This document shows, piece after piece, positions 9,574-18,783 of a stretch of DNA of 64,000 bases. Position 1 is the stretch's first letter. The number at the start of each line of letters is the position of its first letter. The notes beneath the pieces are model-generated. The model made no database searches and was not told the origin of the DNA. It saw nothing but the letters and a program-made list of their open reading frames with translations. Source of the stretch: Caldicellulosiruptor bescii DSM 6725 (lineage in GTDB: Bacteria; Bacillota; Thermoanaerobacteria; Caldicellulosiruptorales; Caldicellulosiruptoraceae); the NCBI RefSeq assembly GCF_000022325.1, contig NC_012034.1, forward strand, positions 1,692,501 through 1,756,500, given 5' to 3'. Made by a program: the position numbers and the translations under genes.

Positions 9574-11499
9574 TTACATAAAATCTCTATATTCTACAAT
9601 ACCCGATTTGGCAAGTAATTCATAAAATTTTTTAACATTTTCTGCAGTTTGGCAAGGATTTGCTCCGACATCTCTATATTTACTAAAAGTTATTATTACA
9701 CGTCTTTTCGCTCTCGATAAAGCTACAAAAAAGGCGCAAGTATCTTGTTCAGGTTGATTTTTAATACTCCAAAATGCTGAATCTTCTAAACCAATGAATA
9801 CAACAGTATCATATTCGAGCCCTTTACTTTTATGAATAGTCATAATAGGAATACTGTTTATTCCTATAAAGTTAGTTATTGCTTTTGACCAATTATTTGT
9901 TATTTCAAATTCATTCCACAATAATTTAATAGACTTATTCATTAAATCATTAAACCATGCTGTATTTCTATACTGCGGAAAATAGGATATTAATCTATCC
10001 ATTTTTAAATATCTAATTATAATTTTATATAATTCTACAATTTGTTTCTGATTATCAATCTTAAGTAGTTTTTCGTTTGCAAACCTCAATAACTCTGTTA
10101 TTTCAGATTCAAGTTTAATTAAAAACCTCTCTGGAGTGTCATCATCATATCCATTTAATATTTTTATAAAATCGTATACAAATGTGTATGAATTATTTCC
10201 ATTAATATTTAATGCTAATGAAAATAAATTAATTATAAACTGAATTATTTCCTCATTTAATAAATCTGAAACTTCGCCTTCATCTCTTGCATTCATGCTA
10301 TTTTCAGCTAATGTTTTAATCAGCATATTTGTGTATTTAGAAGGACGTTGTTTTACCAAAACACAAATATCTCTATGACTTAAATCTTCTGAATTTAGCC
10401 ACTTCTTTATGTTTTCAGATAAAATTTGAGCTTCTTTAATATAATCATTAAAAATCCAAACTTCACATATTCCATCATCTTTACTCCATTTTTTGCTATT
10501 CTCTATTTTTAAATCGGACAAATCTATTTTTTCACCAAATGCTTCTTTTATAAAAACTTTTTGCAATTCAACTAAACGCGGCGCAGACCTATGATTCATC
10601 AGTAAATTTATTCTTTGGGCATTGAAATCTTTTTCAAACAATTCAAATGAATTTCTTAGTGCTCCTGCCCATTCCATAATTCGCTGTTTATTATCTCCTA
10701 CTGCAGTTATTACGGCATTAGACCCGAGAAAACAAGTTTTCAATAAATCATATTGTACTCCTGTTATATCCTGAAATTCATCTAAAAATACATGTGAATA
10801 TGTCGCTCGCAATGCTTTAAGAACAAAAGGATTTTCCCTCAAGATATATTCAGCAAGTCTTGAAATCATTGGAAAAGTCAGAGCAGGTTTAAAATCTTTA
10901 TCTCCTTTCAAAAATAATTTCCATAATTCGTTAATCATCCATTCTTCTAAATTGTTAGGTTCATTATTAAAGGGAAGCTTTTTATCTGTCATTTTTTTAT
11001 TAATAATATTTTCTATTGAAAGACTATGAATTCCATCAACATAATCACCTGTAAGTAAATGTTTCGGTTCTTTTCCCTCAAATCTTAACAAAATGCTTCG
11101 CTTCCCCTCTCTTAATACAGAAGGATTAATATCATAATTAACATCAGGTCTGTATACTTCAGGAAGTCCATACAGAAATCTATCCAAAAGGCTCTTAGCA
11201 AAAGCATCAAAAGTTAGTGATACAAATCTATTCGCCAATTTCTGACCACATCTTTTTTGAACCCTTTCTGCTAAATTTTTGGCAGCTTCTTTTTTATAGC
11301 TGATTGCAAGTATCCTTTTTGGTGAATAGCAAATACCCGTTTGAAGTAAAAAACAAGCCCTTTGAGCAAGCAACTCTGTTTTACCTGAGCCAGGTCCAGC
11401 TATTACTAAATAGTTGCAATTACTTTTAACTACTATCTCTGCATTTTTTTCAAGTTCAATTCCATCAGCAGGTTTCCATTGTTCCTTTGGTATCAGCAT
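9574..11499 (-). CDS. UvrD/Rep-like superfamily 1 helicase, Gabija GajB-like
   Basis: Superfamily 1A helicase, 641 aa from the chosen start. Walker A (AGPGSGKT) is at 34-41. A DE-box occurs in LDEFQD, and near the C-terminus are TIHKSKGLEYD and a final SRAKRR motif. It carries the helicase core only, shorter than UvrD (~720 aa) but longer than typical GajB (~500 aa). The ATG chosen has AGGAG 9 bases upstream. An ATG three codons earlier sits directly on the ribosome site and is unlikely. It overlaps the OLD nuclease gene by 35 bases, the arrangement expected for class 2 OLD/Gabija pairs, where GajB senses DNA ends and activates the nuclease. Assignment as Gabija is by domain order, not by tested similarity. 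Confidence 0.88.
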   Translation of the reverse strand: MLIPKEQWKPADGIELEKNAEIVVKSNCNYLVIAGPGSGKTELLAQRACFLLQTGICYSPKRILAISYKKEAAKNLAERVQKRCGQKLANRFVSLTFDAFAKSLLDRFLYGLPEVYRPDVNYDINPSVLREGKRSILLRFEGKEPKHLLTGDYVDGIHSLSIENIINKKMTDKKLPFNNEPNNLEEWMINELWKLFLKGDKDFKPALTFPMISRLAEYILRENPFVLKALRATYSHVFLDEFQDITGVQYDLLKTCFLGSNAVITAVGDNKQRIMEWAGALRNSFELFEKDFNAQRINLLMNHRSAPRLVELQKVFIKEAFGEKIDLSDLKIENSKKWSKDDGICEVWIFNDYIKEAQILSENIKKWLNSEDLSHRDICVLVKQRPSKYTNMLIKTLAENSMNARDEGEVSDLLNEEIIQFIINLFSLALNINGNNSYTFVYDFIKILNGYDDDTPERFLIKLESEITELLRFANEKLLKIDNQKQIVELYKIIIRYLKMDRLISYFPQYRNTAWFNDLMNKSIKLLWNEFEITNNWSKAITNFIGINSIPIMTIHKSKGLEYDTVVFIGLEDSAFWSIKNQPEQDTCAFFVALSRAKRRVIITFSKYRDVGANPCQTAENVKKFYELLAKSGIVEYRDFM

Positions 11500-13522
11500 A
11501 TTTTTCATCTCCTAAATTAGATATATCAGAGTAGGGGTCATTTTCTAATAATTCTTTAGCCCTGTTTATAAGGTTTTTAAAAACATCTGGCATGTTTGAT
11601 TTTATACTATCCCCAAGTTCTATCAAAGCTTGAAAATGAGTATTTGGCTTACCTCTACCCAAAAATAAATATTTATACCAGACCATCAACTCCTTTTCAT
11701 TATCTGAATAAGTTATACCAGTAGCATTATCTGATTTCAAAACACTTTTTACAACATTGTCAATATAACGTGCATAGTCTTCTTTTTTTGTAATTTTATC
11801 AGGAATTCTTGGACCACCTTTTTTAGGTATAAGTTTTTTATATGCTTCCTCATAAGTACTTAACATTGAAAAATCTATATCAAGTGGAAATGAAAAAAAT
11901 ATATCAAATTGTTGAAGATGTTTTGCAAACTTTTCTATTTTCTCTCTGCTATATTCGTCATATGACCAATTTGGCATATTGTCAAATTCTTCTTTAGATA
12001 AATCTGCTAAAACACTTTTTTCATCATAGCCACTTTGTATAAGCTGATTCATTATATAATGCAACTTTTCCCATCCCCCTGTATTTCTTTCGATATCCAT
12101 ATCAAGCAATGTTATATAATTAATACCAATATCTTGCAGAAGTCTCCAAAAATGATTTACAAATCTTCCTCCAAGTGGCACAATACTTATTGCACAGCTA
12201 TCAGCTGACAAACCGCTCTTTTCAATCATTTTCTTGATTATTAGTTCTTCACTATCACCTTCACCTAATATTACCAACCTGGAAAAGTATATCTCAGGAT
12301 AAGCTTTTACAGCCTCCTTTACATATTTAAATGCTTCATCAATTTGTTCTGGTAAAATAATCCTTGAAACTTTAGTACATAAATCCTCATTTTTTATTCT
12401 TAGGTGACGTATTTCTGTAGGCTCAATTCTACTTATAATACTTGCCGAATGTGAAGTAAGTATAACCTGTGCATTTTGCTTTGAGGAAATATCTTTTAGG
12501 TTATCCATAATACGTCCTAATAAATGAGGACAAACATGATTTTCTGGCTCTTCTATTGCAAGCAAAACAAGTGTCGAAGGTTCTTTGTTAAAAGGACTTT
12601 TAGAAGAATGTTTTGACTGTAGGATTCTATTCTCAAATTCAAGAAGGGAATTTACCAATGTTAAATAAAATAGCGAGCGCAATCCATCGCCCAATTCATT
12701 TACTGTATAAGACTTAGGTTCAGAAGTTGGATAAAATTCTATTTCAACTTTCTTTAAAACAGTATCCAAGTCTCCCCTACTAAAACGCATGTGTGCCTCT
12801 TTATACCTATAATCCCTATGATATTTCTTCCACGTATTACTAATAATTTCTTTTACTAAAGATACTCCTGGATTTTTTGCAAAAAGTTTGTCAATCTCTT
12901 CCGTCTTCTCCCTTATCTTACTTTTGAAATCTTCCTCCCATTCTATGCTATTGAGTATTTTCCAGAGTATAGAGTTCGAAACATTTCTTAATTGAGGAGA
13001 GACATCTCTTATAGCCGGAACATATACAAATAGAATTCTTGATAAATGCTCTCGTTTTGCTTTTTCGTAATCGCTGTCTTTTTCTCTACCTTCCGGGGCT
13101 TTAATAAATAATATTTCTGTTTCAATATCTCCATCAGGAGTATTACTTTTTTGCCATGAAGATTTCAAACATATCCTTACATATGGTAAAACGCCAGGTT
13201 CTCTAATAACCATATAATTCCAAAAAGATGGTATACTATTGAGTTCAGTATTCTCTTGCCGCAATTCTGGAAAACTTAATTTTACCTCTATGTATAAGTC
13301 GTTATTTTCAATTTCTTGCGGATCCATGCTTTTAGGTACATGGAAATCAGAACGTTTAATCTCTTTATTGTCACTCCCAAATATTTTCATTAATGCATGT
13401 AAAACTGCTGTTTTTCCACAGCTATTTGCACCTATTAAAGCAGTTAGCTTATCAAATTCAATTACTGTTTCCTCAGGACCAAAGCATCTAAAATTTCTGA
13501 TTTTTATTTTATCAATATACAC
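11465..13522 (-). CDS. OLD-family ATPase/TOPRIM endonuclease, Gabija GajA-like
   Basis: AAA ATPase plus TOPRIM nuclease, 685 aa (GajA is about 580). The ABC-type ATPase has Walker A GANSCGKT (31-38), the signature region NELGDGLRS (275-283) and Walker B LLAIEEPE (320-327). The TOPRIM part has EGDSEE (421-426) and the metal-binding DMD at 474-476. A C-terminal extension of about 150 aa follows. In Gabija, the GajA homologue is a sequence-guided DNA-nicking enzyme held off by nucleotides and assembled with GajB. Start is GTG with AGGAG 9 bases upstream. It lies 36 bp after the NACHT gene and overlaps the helicase gene, so all three should be co-transcribed. Alternative: a class 2 OLD outside the strict Gabija clade. 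Confidence 0.88.
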   Translation of the reverse strand: MYIDKIKIRNFRCFGPEETVIEFDKLTALIGANSCGKTAVLHALMKIFGSDNKEIKRSDFHVPKSMDPQEIENNDLYIEVKLSFPELRQENTELNSIPSFWNYMVIREPGVLPYVRICLKSSWQKSNTPDGDIETEILFIKAPEGREKDSDYEKAKREHLSRILFVYVPAIRDVSPQLRNVSNSILWKILNSIEWEEDFKSKIREKTEEIDKLFAKNPGVSLVKEIISNTWKKYHRDYRYKEAHMRFSRGDLDTVLKKVEIEFYPTSEPKSYTVNELGDGLRSLFYLTLVNSLLEFENRILQSKHSSKSPFNKEPSTLVLLAIEEPENHVCPHLLGRIMDNLKDISSKQNAQVILTSHSASIISRIEPTEIRHLRIKNEDLCTKVSRIILPEQIDEAFKYVKEAVKAYPEIYFSRLVILGEGDSEELIIKKMIEKSGLSADSCAISIVPLGGRFVNHFWRLLQDIGINYITLLDMDIERNTGGWEKLHYIMNQLIQSGYDEKSVLADLSKEEFDNMPNWSYDEYSREKIEKFAKHLQQFDIFFSFPLDIDFSMLSTYEEAYKKLIPKKGGPRIPDKITKKEDYARYIDNVVKSVLKSDNATGITYSDNEKELMVWYKYLFLGRGKPNTHFQALIELGDSIKSNMPDVFKNLINRAKELLENDPYSDISNLGDEKYADTKGTMETC

Positions 13523-13558
13523 TTTATTTCACTCCTGTGTAATTACTTATATCTTCTT

Positions 13559-16500
13559 TTATTTGCAACTGTTTTTTGTCCGCCATTGTCTTATAATATT
13601 AGCAACTTTATCTGCGTAATCAGGATTTTTTAAACCGAAGCAATTTAAATTTTTCAACCAATCTTCATTTCCAACATAGTCTATGATCGTTAAAACATAG
13701 TCCCAAAAGTCTTTTTTATTCTCTGAATTCAAAATCTCAAAGCATATTTCAAAAACATATTCTTGGAAAAGTGAAGATAATATTTCTTGAATAAAGTAAG
13801 TTAAATAATAGCTGCTACGAAATGGTACATAAAAATCAGATACTTGAATTATTGCCTCTCTTAGATTATTAGGATTTTCCAATTCATCCAATAAGCATTC
13901 TTTTGCCTTTTTATACTCAGCAGCTATCATAGGTAGCTTTTCGGATTCGTTAGATATAAACATCTTATAAATACCATACAAGAAAAATATCTTATAGGTA
14001 TATTCCTTGCTGTTCTTAAATTCAGAAAGCAAAATATTTAATTTTTGGGCATTAGGTTTCCTATATAGTCCTTCAAGCGCATATGTTCTAACCCCATCCC
14101 ATTTCCCATTATAAAAATAGTGTTCAGATGTATAATAACAGTATCTCCTCAATATTTTAAGGGTATTATCATCGTTAAATTCAGATATATAAAATAACAT
14201 ATCAGATAAAATTATTTCATTTTCATTCAATTTCGGATCGTTAAATGCGAATTGTAAAGCTTTCTTATATGCTTCATCCCCAATGATTTTTCGTACCTTG
14301 GCAGGAGCACTCCATAAATACTCAATTTCTTCAAAGTTTAATGTTGCCAATTGCTGACCAATGTAATAATCATTATTTTTTTCACAGTTTAAAGCTCTTT
14401 CAACAAGTTCTCTTATAAATTCATCATTATCACACGGCTTAAGTTCTCCCATTAACTCCATTACCTCTATAATAAGATTGTTTGCAAGACCCCAAAAATG
14501 TCCTTTATATGTTTTTTTAAACATCTCATAAACCTCTTCTACACCTTTAGGTTTGATTCTAAAATATGAATCTAGCTCTAAAAGTATATAATATAAAAAA
14601 TCCTTATCCTTATACTTAAAGCACTTCAAATAAAAATCCTTAACCTTATCCCATTGTTCATCACTTGCTTTATCAAGATGTTTAATAAATCTTGCGGCGA
14701 GTATTGTAGCGGCTTTACCATATTTAAAAGGATTGGTTAATAAGTCCAGGACTTCAGCAAGACGCATTCTTCTAAAAACCTCTATTCCAGGCATGCTGTT
14801 GAAAATGGCATTAATATCACTATTTTTAAACCTGAAACTACTAAAATCTTTATAACCCTTCTCCTCTTTACTTTTCAAATATTCAAACACAGCCATTAAT
14901 AACCTTTTATCATAATAAAAACGGCTGCAAATACATAATGCCTTGTCAAAGTTTTCATTATTTTCTTCATCATTTGAAAATACTTTTCTAACGAAATCTA
15001 CTACTCTCTCACTTACAAAATCATCAATTCTTTCGACTGCTTTTTGAAAAAGGCTGGATGGTATATTTTCAATATTTTTTTCAAAAAATGAATTTTCATT
15101 TTCAAATGCTATCAATAGAGGCTCCATTAATACTGGATTTTTGAAAACATCAGCAAGAAAATCAGAATCATCTTTTTTTTCTAAGATATACACACTAGCA
15201 AAAAAATCTACAAGATTATTATGTTCAAACTGATAATAATCGTTTAATTCTTGTATAAATTTGCAACTAACCAAACAATCTCTTACATCATCTATGTTAA
15301 TTTGGCCAAAAAGGGAAAATTCATTTAAAGCATCTGCAATGAGCCTGTTAATATAGCATAAATTTAAACGCACTTCCATATCATTTAATGTTTTGAAAGC
15401 AATATATGAAACAAGATAAGCTAAAAACTTTTCCTTTAATTTAAACTTATTTATTATGTCACGATTCCATTTAAGCATTTGATTAAATAATTCTTTATAA
15501 AAATAATGTGGTTTGCTACTAATTTCTTCTAAGAAAACAATAATACTTTTTTCTTGTTTTAATGTCTTAATTATAGACACAACTATAGTCAGATTAAATG
15601 GATTTGATAATAATTTTAAGATGTTTGTATTATTATTACAAAAATCTTTAATAATATTTAACTTTTCTGGCACAACTCTTGAAACAAAATTCAATATAGC
15701 ATTATATTCTAATGGTTTCATTATATACTTTTCAAAATTTACGTTTTCAATTTTACTAACTTGATTATTTCTACAAGTAATAACAAATGTGTTTTTATTA
15801 TACTTTAGGTTTTGAAGACATTTTATCTTAAATTCCTCAAAATATTTTTCAGATAATTCATCAAAACCATCAAGAAATATTTGAAAACGACCTTCTAATA
15901 AGAGCCTATTTATAAGCTCTATGTTAATCTGATTAAAACCCTTTTCGATATTAATTTTTATATATTCAGGCAAAGCTTCGCCACAATAACTCCTAAGTTC
16001 ACAAAATACTGGTATAGATTTTAAATTCTTTTCTTTTAAACATTCTAAAAACCATCTCTTAACGAACGTACTTTTGCCTGCTCCAGCTTCCCCTGTCAAT
16101 ATAATGTTCTGTTTTGTTTTAAAGTCAATCTCCGTCCCATTTGAAACAGAGACAGCCTTTAATTCAAGTGCATAAATATCAAATTCCAGAAGCTTTCGAT
16201 GATAGTTTTCCCTTATTTCCCTCGAAGCAAGCAGAGGATACTTATTTTCGATATAATATTTTAGTTCGCTTTCCAAGTTAATTGAGAAAACATCGACCTC
16301 AAAATATTTACTAGCTTTGACTCTTACATCATAATTGTTAAGAATAAGAGAAATTATTAAATCAATATCTACTATGTCTAAATCCCAACCATACTTTGAG
16401 CATTCTGCCCTACATTCTCTTCTAATATCATCTTTGACCTTTGAATTGCAGCATAAAACAACTCTTCGCACATCTTTAGCATATTCCCAATAACCCACTT

Positions 16501-16756
16501 CTTTTATATCTCTAAGAAGTTTATTTTTTAAACTTTTCTCATCAGAAGTTGTATATTGAAAAGCATATATGCTTCCGTCAGGAAAAAATTTTATTGAATC
16601 CGGAGTACCTGGCACGGGCTTATCTTTATATAAATGCATACCATGTGAGTCAAGGTTAGAATATTCAGGATTGTAATGTTCCAAAATTTCATCACATAAC
16701 CTATGAAACTTATCATCAGATATACTTACTAATCCATCATATAGTTGTTTTCTCAT
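13559..16756 (-). CDS. NACHT STAND NTPase with N-terminal nuclease-like domain
   Basis: A 1065-aa predicted immune sensor/effector. Residues 1-145 form a restriction-endonuclease-like (PD-(D/E)XK) domain: GTPD at 50-53, then FQYTT at 66-70, where relatives usually have EYTT. The NACHT module follows, with P-loop GEAGAGKST at 212-220 and Walker B FLDGFDEL at 284-291. The remaining ~700 aa are helical and poorly conserved, as in the sensor part of Avs-like and bNACHT proteins. I chose ATG at 16756 because AGGGGTG lies 7 bases upstream. The frame is open for 29 more codons, but these fall in a decayed DUF499 remnant. It leads an operon with GajA- and GajB-like genes 36 bp downstream. The ligand it senses is unknown. 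Confidence 0.85.
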   Translation of the reverse strand: MRKQLYDGLVSISDDKFHRLCDEILEHYNPEYSNLDSHGMHLYKDKPVPGTPDSIKFFPDGSIYAFQYTTSDEKSLKNKLLRDIKEVGYWEYAKDVRRVVLCCNSKVKDDIRRECRAECSKYGWDLDIVDIDLIISLILNNYDVRVKASKYFEVDVFSINLESELKYYIENKYPLLASREIRENYHRKLLEFDIYALELKAVSVSNGTEIDFKTKQNIILTGEAGAGKSTFVKRWFLECLKEKNLKSIPVFCELRSYCGEALPEYIKINIEKGFNQINIELINRLLLEGRFQIFLDGFDELSEKYFEEFKIKCLQNLKYNKNTFVITCRNNQVSKIENVNFEKYIMKPLEYNAILNFVSRVVPEKLNIIKDFCNNNTNILKLLSNPFNLTIVVSIIKTLKQEKSIIVFLEEISSKPHYFYKELFNQMLKWNRDIINKFKLKEKFLAYLVSYIAFKTLNDMEVRLNLCYINRLIADALNEFSLFGQINIDDVRDCLVSCKFIQELNDYYQFEHNNLVDFFASVYILEKKDDSDFLADVFKNPVLMEPLLIAFENENSFFEKNIENIPSSLFQKAVERIDDFVSERVVDFVRKVFSNDEENNENFDKALCICSRFYYDKRLLMAVFEYLKSKEEKGYKDFSSFRFKNSDINAIFNSMPGIEVFRRMRLAEVLDLLTNPFKYGKAATILAARFIKHLDKASDEQWDKVKDFYLKCFKYKDKDFLYYILLELDSYFRIKPKGVEEVYEMFKKTYKGHFWGLANNLIIEVMELMGELKPCDNDEFIRELVERALNCEKNNDYYIGQQLATLNFEEIEYLWSAPAKVRKIIGDEAYKKALQFAFNDPKLNENEIILSDMLFYISEFNDDNTLKILRRYCYYTSEHYFYNGKWDGVRTYALEGLYRKPNAQKLNILLSEFKNSKEYTYKIFFLYGIYKMFISNESEKLPMIAAEYKKAKECLLDELENPNNLREAIIQVSDFYVPFRSSYYLTYFIQEILSSLFQEYVFEICFEILNSENKKDFWDYVLTIIDYVGNEDWLKNLNCFGLKNPDYADKVANIIRQWRTKNSCK

Positions 16757-16966
16757 AAAAATTTCACCCCTCATTATTGATACCTTGTAAAATTTCCTAA
16801 AAACTTCATTAAAAAATATTTCAATTATTTGGAACTTGAGCACGGTCTAAAACATTTGTCGGGTTGATCTCATCAGAAAGTAAATTGGAAATTGCTTGGA
16901 CATCTTCTAAGCTACATGTTATAAAAAATTTTCATTGGAGTGCACATTTCTCCAAGAGTTTTCGCA
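16757..16966 (-). pseudogene. decayed 5' end of a second DUF499 gene
   Basis: Read leftwards in three frames, this stretch spells a DUF499 N-terminus. First comes KTLGEMCTP (compare KTLFELCKP in the intact gene). Then, one frame over, SLEDVQAISNLLSDEINP (compare SSEDVQEISDLLSDKIKP). After a second shift comes FFNEVFRKFYKVS (compare LFDVAFKRF). It has no start codon and ends where the NACHT gene begins. The match is to the family rather than an exact copy, so it derives from a diverged homologue, not a recent duplication of the gene at 6093-9335. It gives the NACHT gene a spurious 29-codon upstream extension. Confidence 0.8.
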
Positions 16967-16997
16967 GTACCTTCTTCTTCTGTACATTGTTTGATTT

Positions 16998-17753
16998 TTA
17001 TACACAGTACTTATTGATGAGTTTTATACAACATTTAATAACAAAAATAACTTTTCCTTTGTTTGCAGAACCACCTCTATGCTGAACTCTATTTCTAATA
17101 GTATGTAAATATTCCAATTCTAATTTTTCATTGTTTGAAATTAAACCTTTTTCAAATGCTTCCTTTACTACTTTCTTAAAACCATATGAAGCATTCTTAT
17201 GTAAACCCAATCTGTATTTTAACCACGTTTCAATACATTGATCAAGCAAAATTATTATCTCACTATTACTACTCTCACCTGAAAACCACTTACTAATTAA
17301 AAATAGAATTTTCTTTACTATTCTAACTTCTTTTGAAGCCTTTTTGTTTGATTCCATATTCGTCAATAAAGAAGGTTGCAGAGCTAATGGATGAGGTTGT
17401 GCATTCAAACTTGTCGCAATTTCAAATATTCCTTCTGTGATTTTCTTTACTCCTTCGTAGTTCGATTTGTAGAAAAGAGCAGTTAGATTTACTGCTACAC
17501 TTTTTAGCTTCTTCTTTTTCTCGTATCTTAATAGATAGAATTTTATAGCATTTTTTATACTCATGTTCATCAATTGCATAACTGCTAAATCTCCATCAAC
17601 AGTCACATAAATAACTAACCTTCTTTTTCGAGTTAAAATAAATTGTAACTCTAAGCCATATAATTCATAAAAAGCTTTCATATATCTGAGAAAATCAAAA
17701 GCTAAAGAAAAATGTCTATTGTTAATCTTAAACTCAAAATCGTATCCAGCCAT
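16998..17753 (-). CDS. uncharacterised protein with C-terminal HEPN-like motif
   Basis: A 251-aa protein I cannot assign to a named family. Near the C-terminus it carries RNRVQH (R220, N221, H225), the RNxxxH signature of HEPN ribonuclease/toxin domains, within a mostly helical 110-residue segment. The N-terminal 130 residues have beta-rich stretches and could be a sensor or dimerisation domain. The start chosen is the ATG at 17753, with AGGAG 11 bases upstream. A GTG four codons earlier sits almost on the ribosome site. It lies in the defence island between a NERD protein and a DUF499 remnant, all on the same strand. A role as an RNA-cleaving effector is only suggested by the motif. Confidence 0.65.
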   Translation of the reverse strand: MAGYDFEFKINNRHFSLAFDFLRYMKAFYELYGLELQFILTRKRRLVIYVTVDGDLAVMQLMNMSIKNAIKFYLLRYEKKKKLKSVAVNLTALFYKSNYEGVKKITEGIFEIATSLNAQPHPLALQPSLLTNMESNKKASKEVRIVKKILFLISKWFSGESSNSEIIILLDQCIETWLKYRLGLHKNASYGFKKVVKEAFEKGLISNNEKLELEYLHTIRNRVQHRGGSANKGKVIFVIKCCIKLINKYCV

Positions 17754-17814
17754 ATAAGACACCACTCCTGAAAATTATGGTATTTTTTCTGAAGTAATTT
17801 TTATTAATTGTACT

Positions 17815-18450
17815 CTATCTTACTTTATTTCTATTAACACTTCTCACATGCTCTCTCATATTTTTGTAACTATTAACATTCATTGAACAAAGCCTCTGAA
17901 AAATTCTCTCTTTTTGTTCATCAGTCAAACATTCTTGATTATACTTCTTTATCGTTTTTATAAGTTTAGTTGTCCAAACAACATCTGTTTTTGTCTCAAC
18001 TTTCAAATCAGCCTTTGTGGTAAAAACTATCACTGAGATAAATTTTATATCACCTAAATATGATAATATTTCTTTAAGCGCTTGGATGTGACCATAATTT
18101 TGCCTAATCGGATTGTAAAATTTTTCTTTTCTTTTGTATATAACTTGCGTCCAGTATTCATCATATTCTTTACCATAAATCCAACCCTGATAATTCTTTG
18201 TCTCAATAACAAATATTCCATAATTTGAAACAACAACATGATCTATTTGAACTGTTTTAGAACCAACTTTAATCAAAAGGTTATTCAAAACTTTATACTT
18301 TTTAGGGTCTAATCGAGCCAGAAAAAACGAAACTGATTTTTCACCTATTGCTCCTTTTATCTTCGGTCTCAACAATGATAATATTGCGCTTATAATTAGC
18401 AAAACCCATATGTACCATAAATCTAAAAGCAGATCAAAAGCTAACTTCAA
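17815..18450 (-). CDS. NERD-domain protein with N-terminal membrane anchor
   Basis: A 211-aa protein with one hydrophobic segment at about residues 8-28, then a NERD (nuclease-related) domain. The conserved core is visible: KGAIGEKSV, then VQIDHVVVSNYGIFVIETK and GWIYG. The D and ETK match the metal-binding positions of the PD-(D/E)XK-like fold. NERD proteins are predicted nucleases often near defence or DNA-processing genes; activity here is unproven. The start is a TTG at 18450 with an AAGGAGG box 7 bases upstream. An in-frame TTG eight codons earlier would place the ribosome site inside the coding region. It is 61 bp upstream of the HEPN-like gene and may share its transcript. Confidence 0.82.
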   Translation of the reverse strand: MKLAFDLLLDLWYIWVLLIISAILSLLRPKIKGAIGEKSVSFFLARLDPKKYKVLNNLLIKVGSKTVQIDHVVVSNYGIFVIETKNYQGWIYGKEYDEYWTQVIYKRKEKFYNPIRQNYGHIQALKEILSYLGDIKFISVIVFTTKADLKVETKTDVVWTTKLIKTIKKYNQECLTDEQKERIFQRLCSMNVNSYKNMREHVRSVNRNKVR

Positions 18451-18783
18451 TCTCTTACCTCCTTCGACAAACAAAATTCGGCTTTATTAGACAGTATACA
18501 TTATTTTCTCTAACAAACTAATATAAAAAGCATAAAATTACTATCTTATTTACATTATACCATAACTTAGTAAAATAGATATATTAAAATTAACTGTATC
18601 GATGAGCTTGAAATATTTGTGTTTATATCTCAATGAAGAAAGAATTATTATAATCTTTTAAACTAAATTTTTTTAAATTACTCAGAAAAACTTTGGTCTT
18701 TCTATCATTCAAATTTTAAACGTGTCGCATGGAAACAAAATGGGTACAAAAGCTAAATGTTCTTGGATATTCAGCTCATCTCT
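18451..18783. other. gene-free stretch, island boundary
   Basis: A 333-bp AT-rich gap between the NERD gene and the DUF4846 gene. On the minus strand a TATAAT lies at 18554-18559 with no good -35; a TTAGTT-17-TATACT candidate is closer to the NERD gene. I see no repeat, hairpin, tRNA or attachment-site-like sequence that would mark a defined island end. Confidence 0.5.

Noticed and set aside
16757-16843. 29-codon N-terminal extension of the NACHT gene
   Set aside because: These codons belong to the DUF499 fossil, and a good ribosome site sits before the ATG at 16756.
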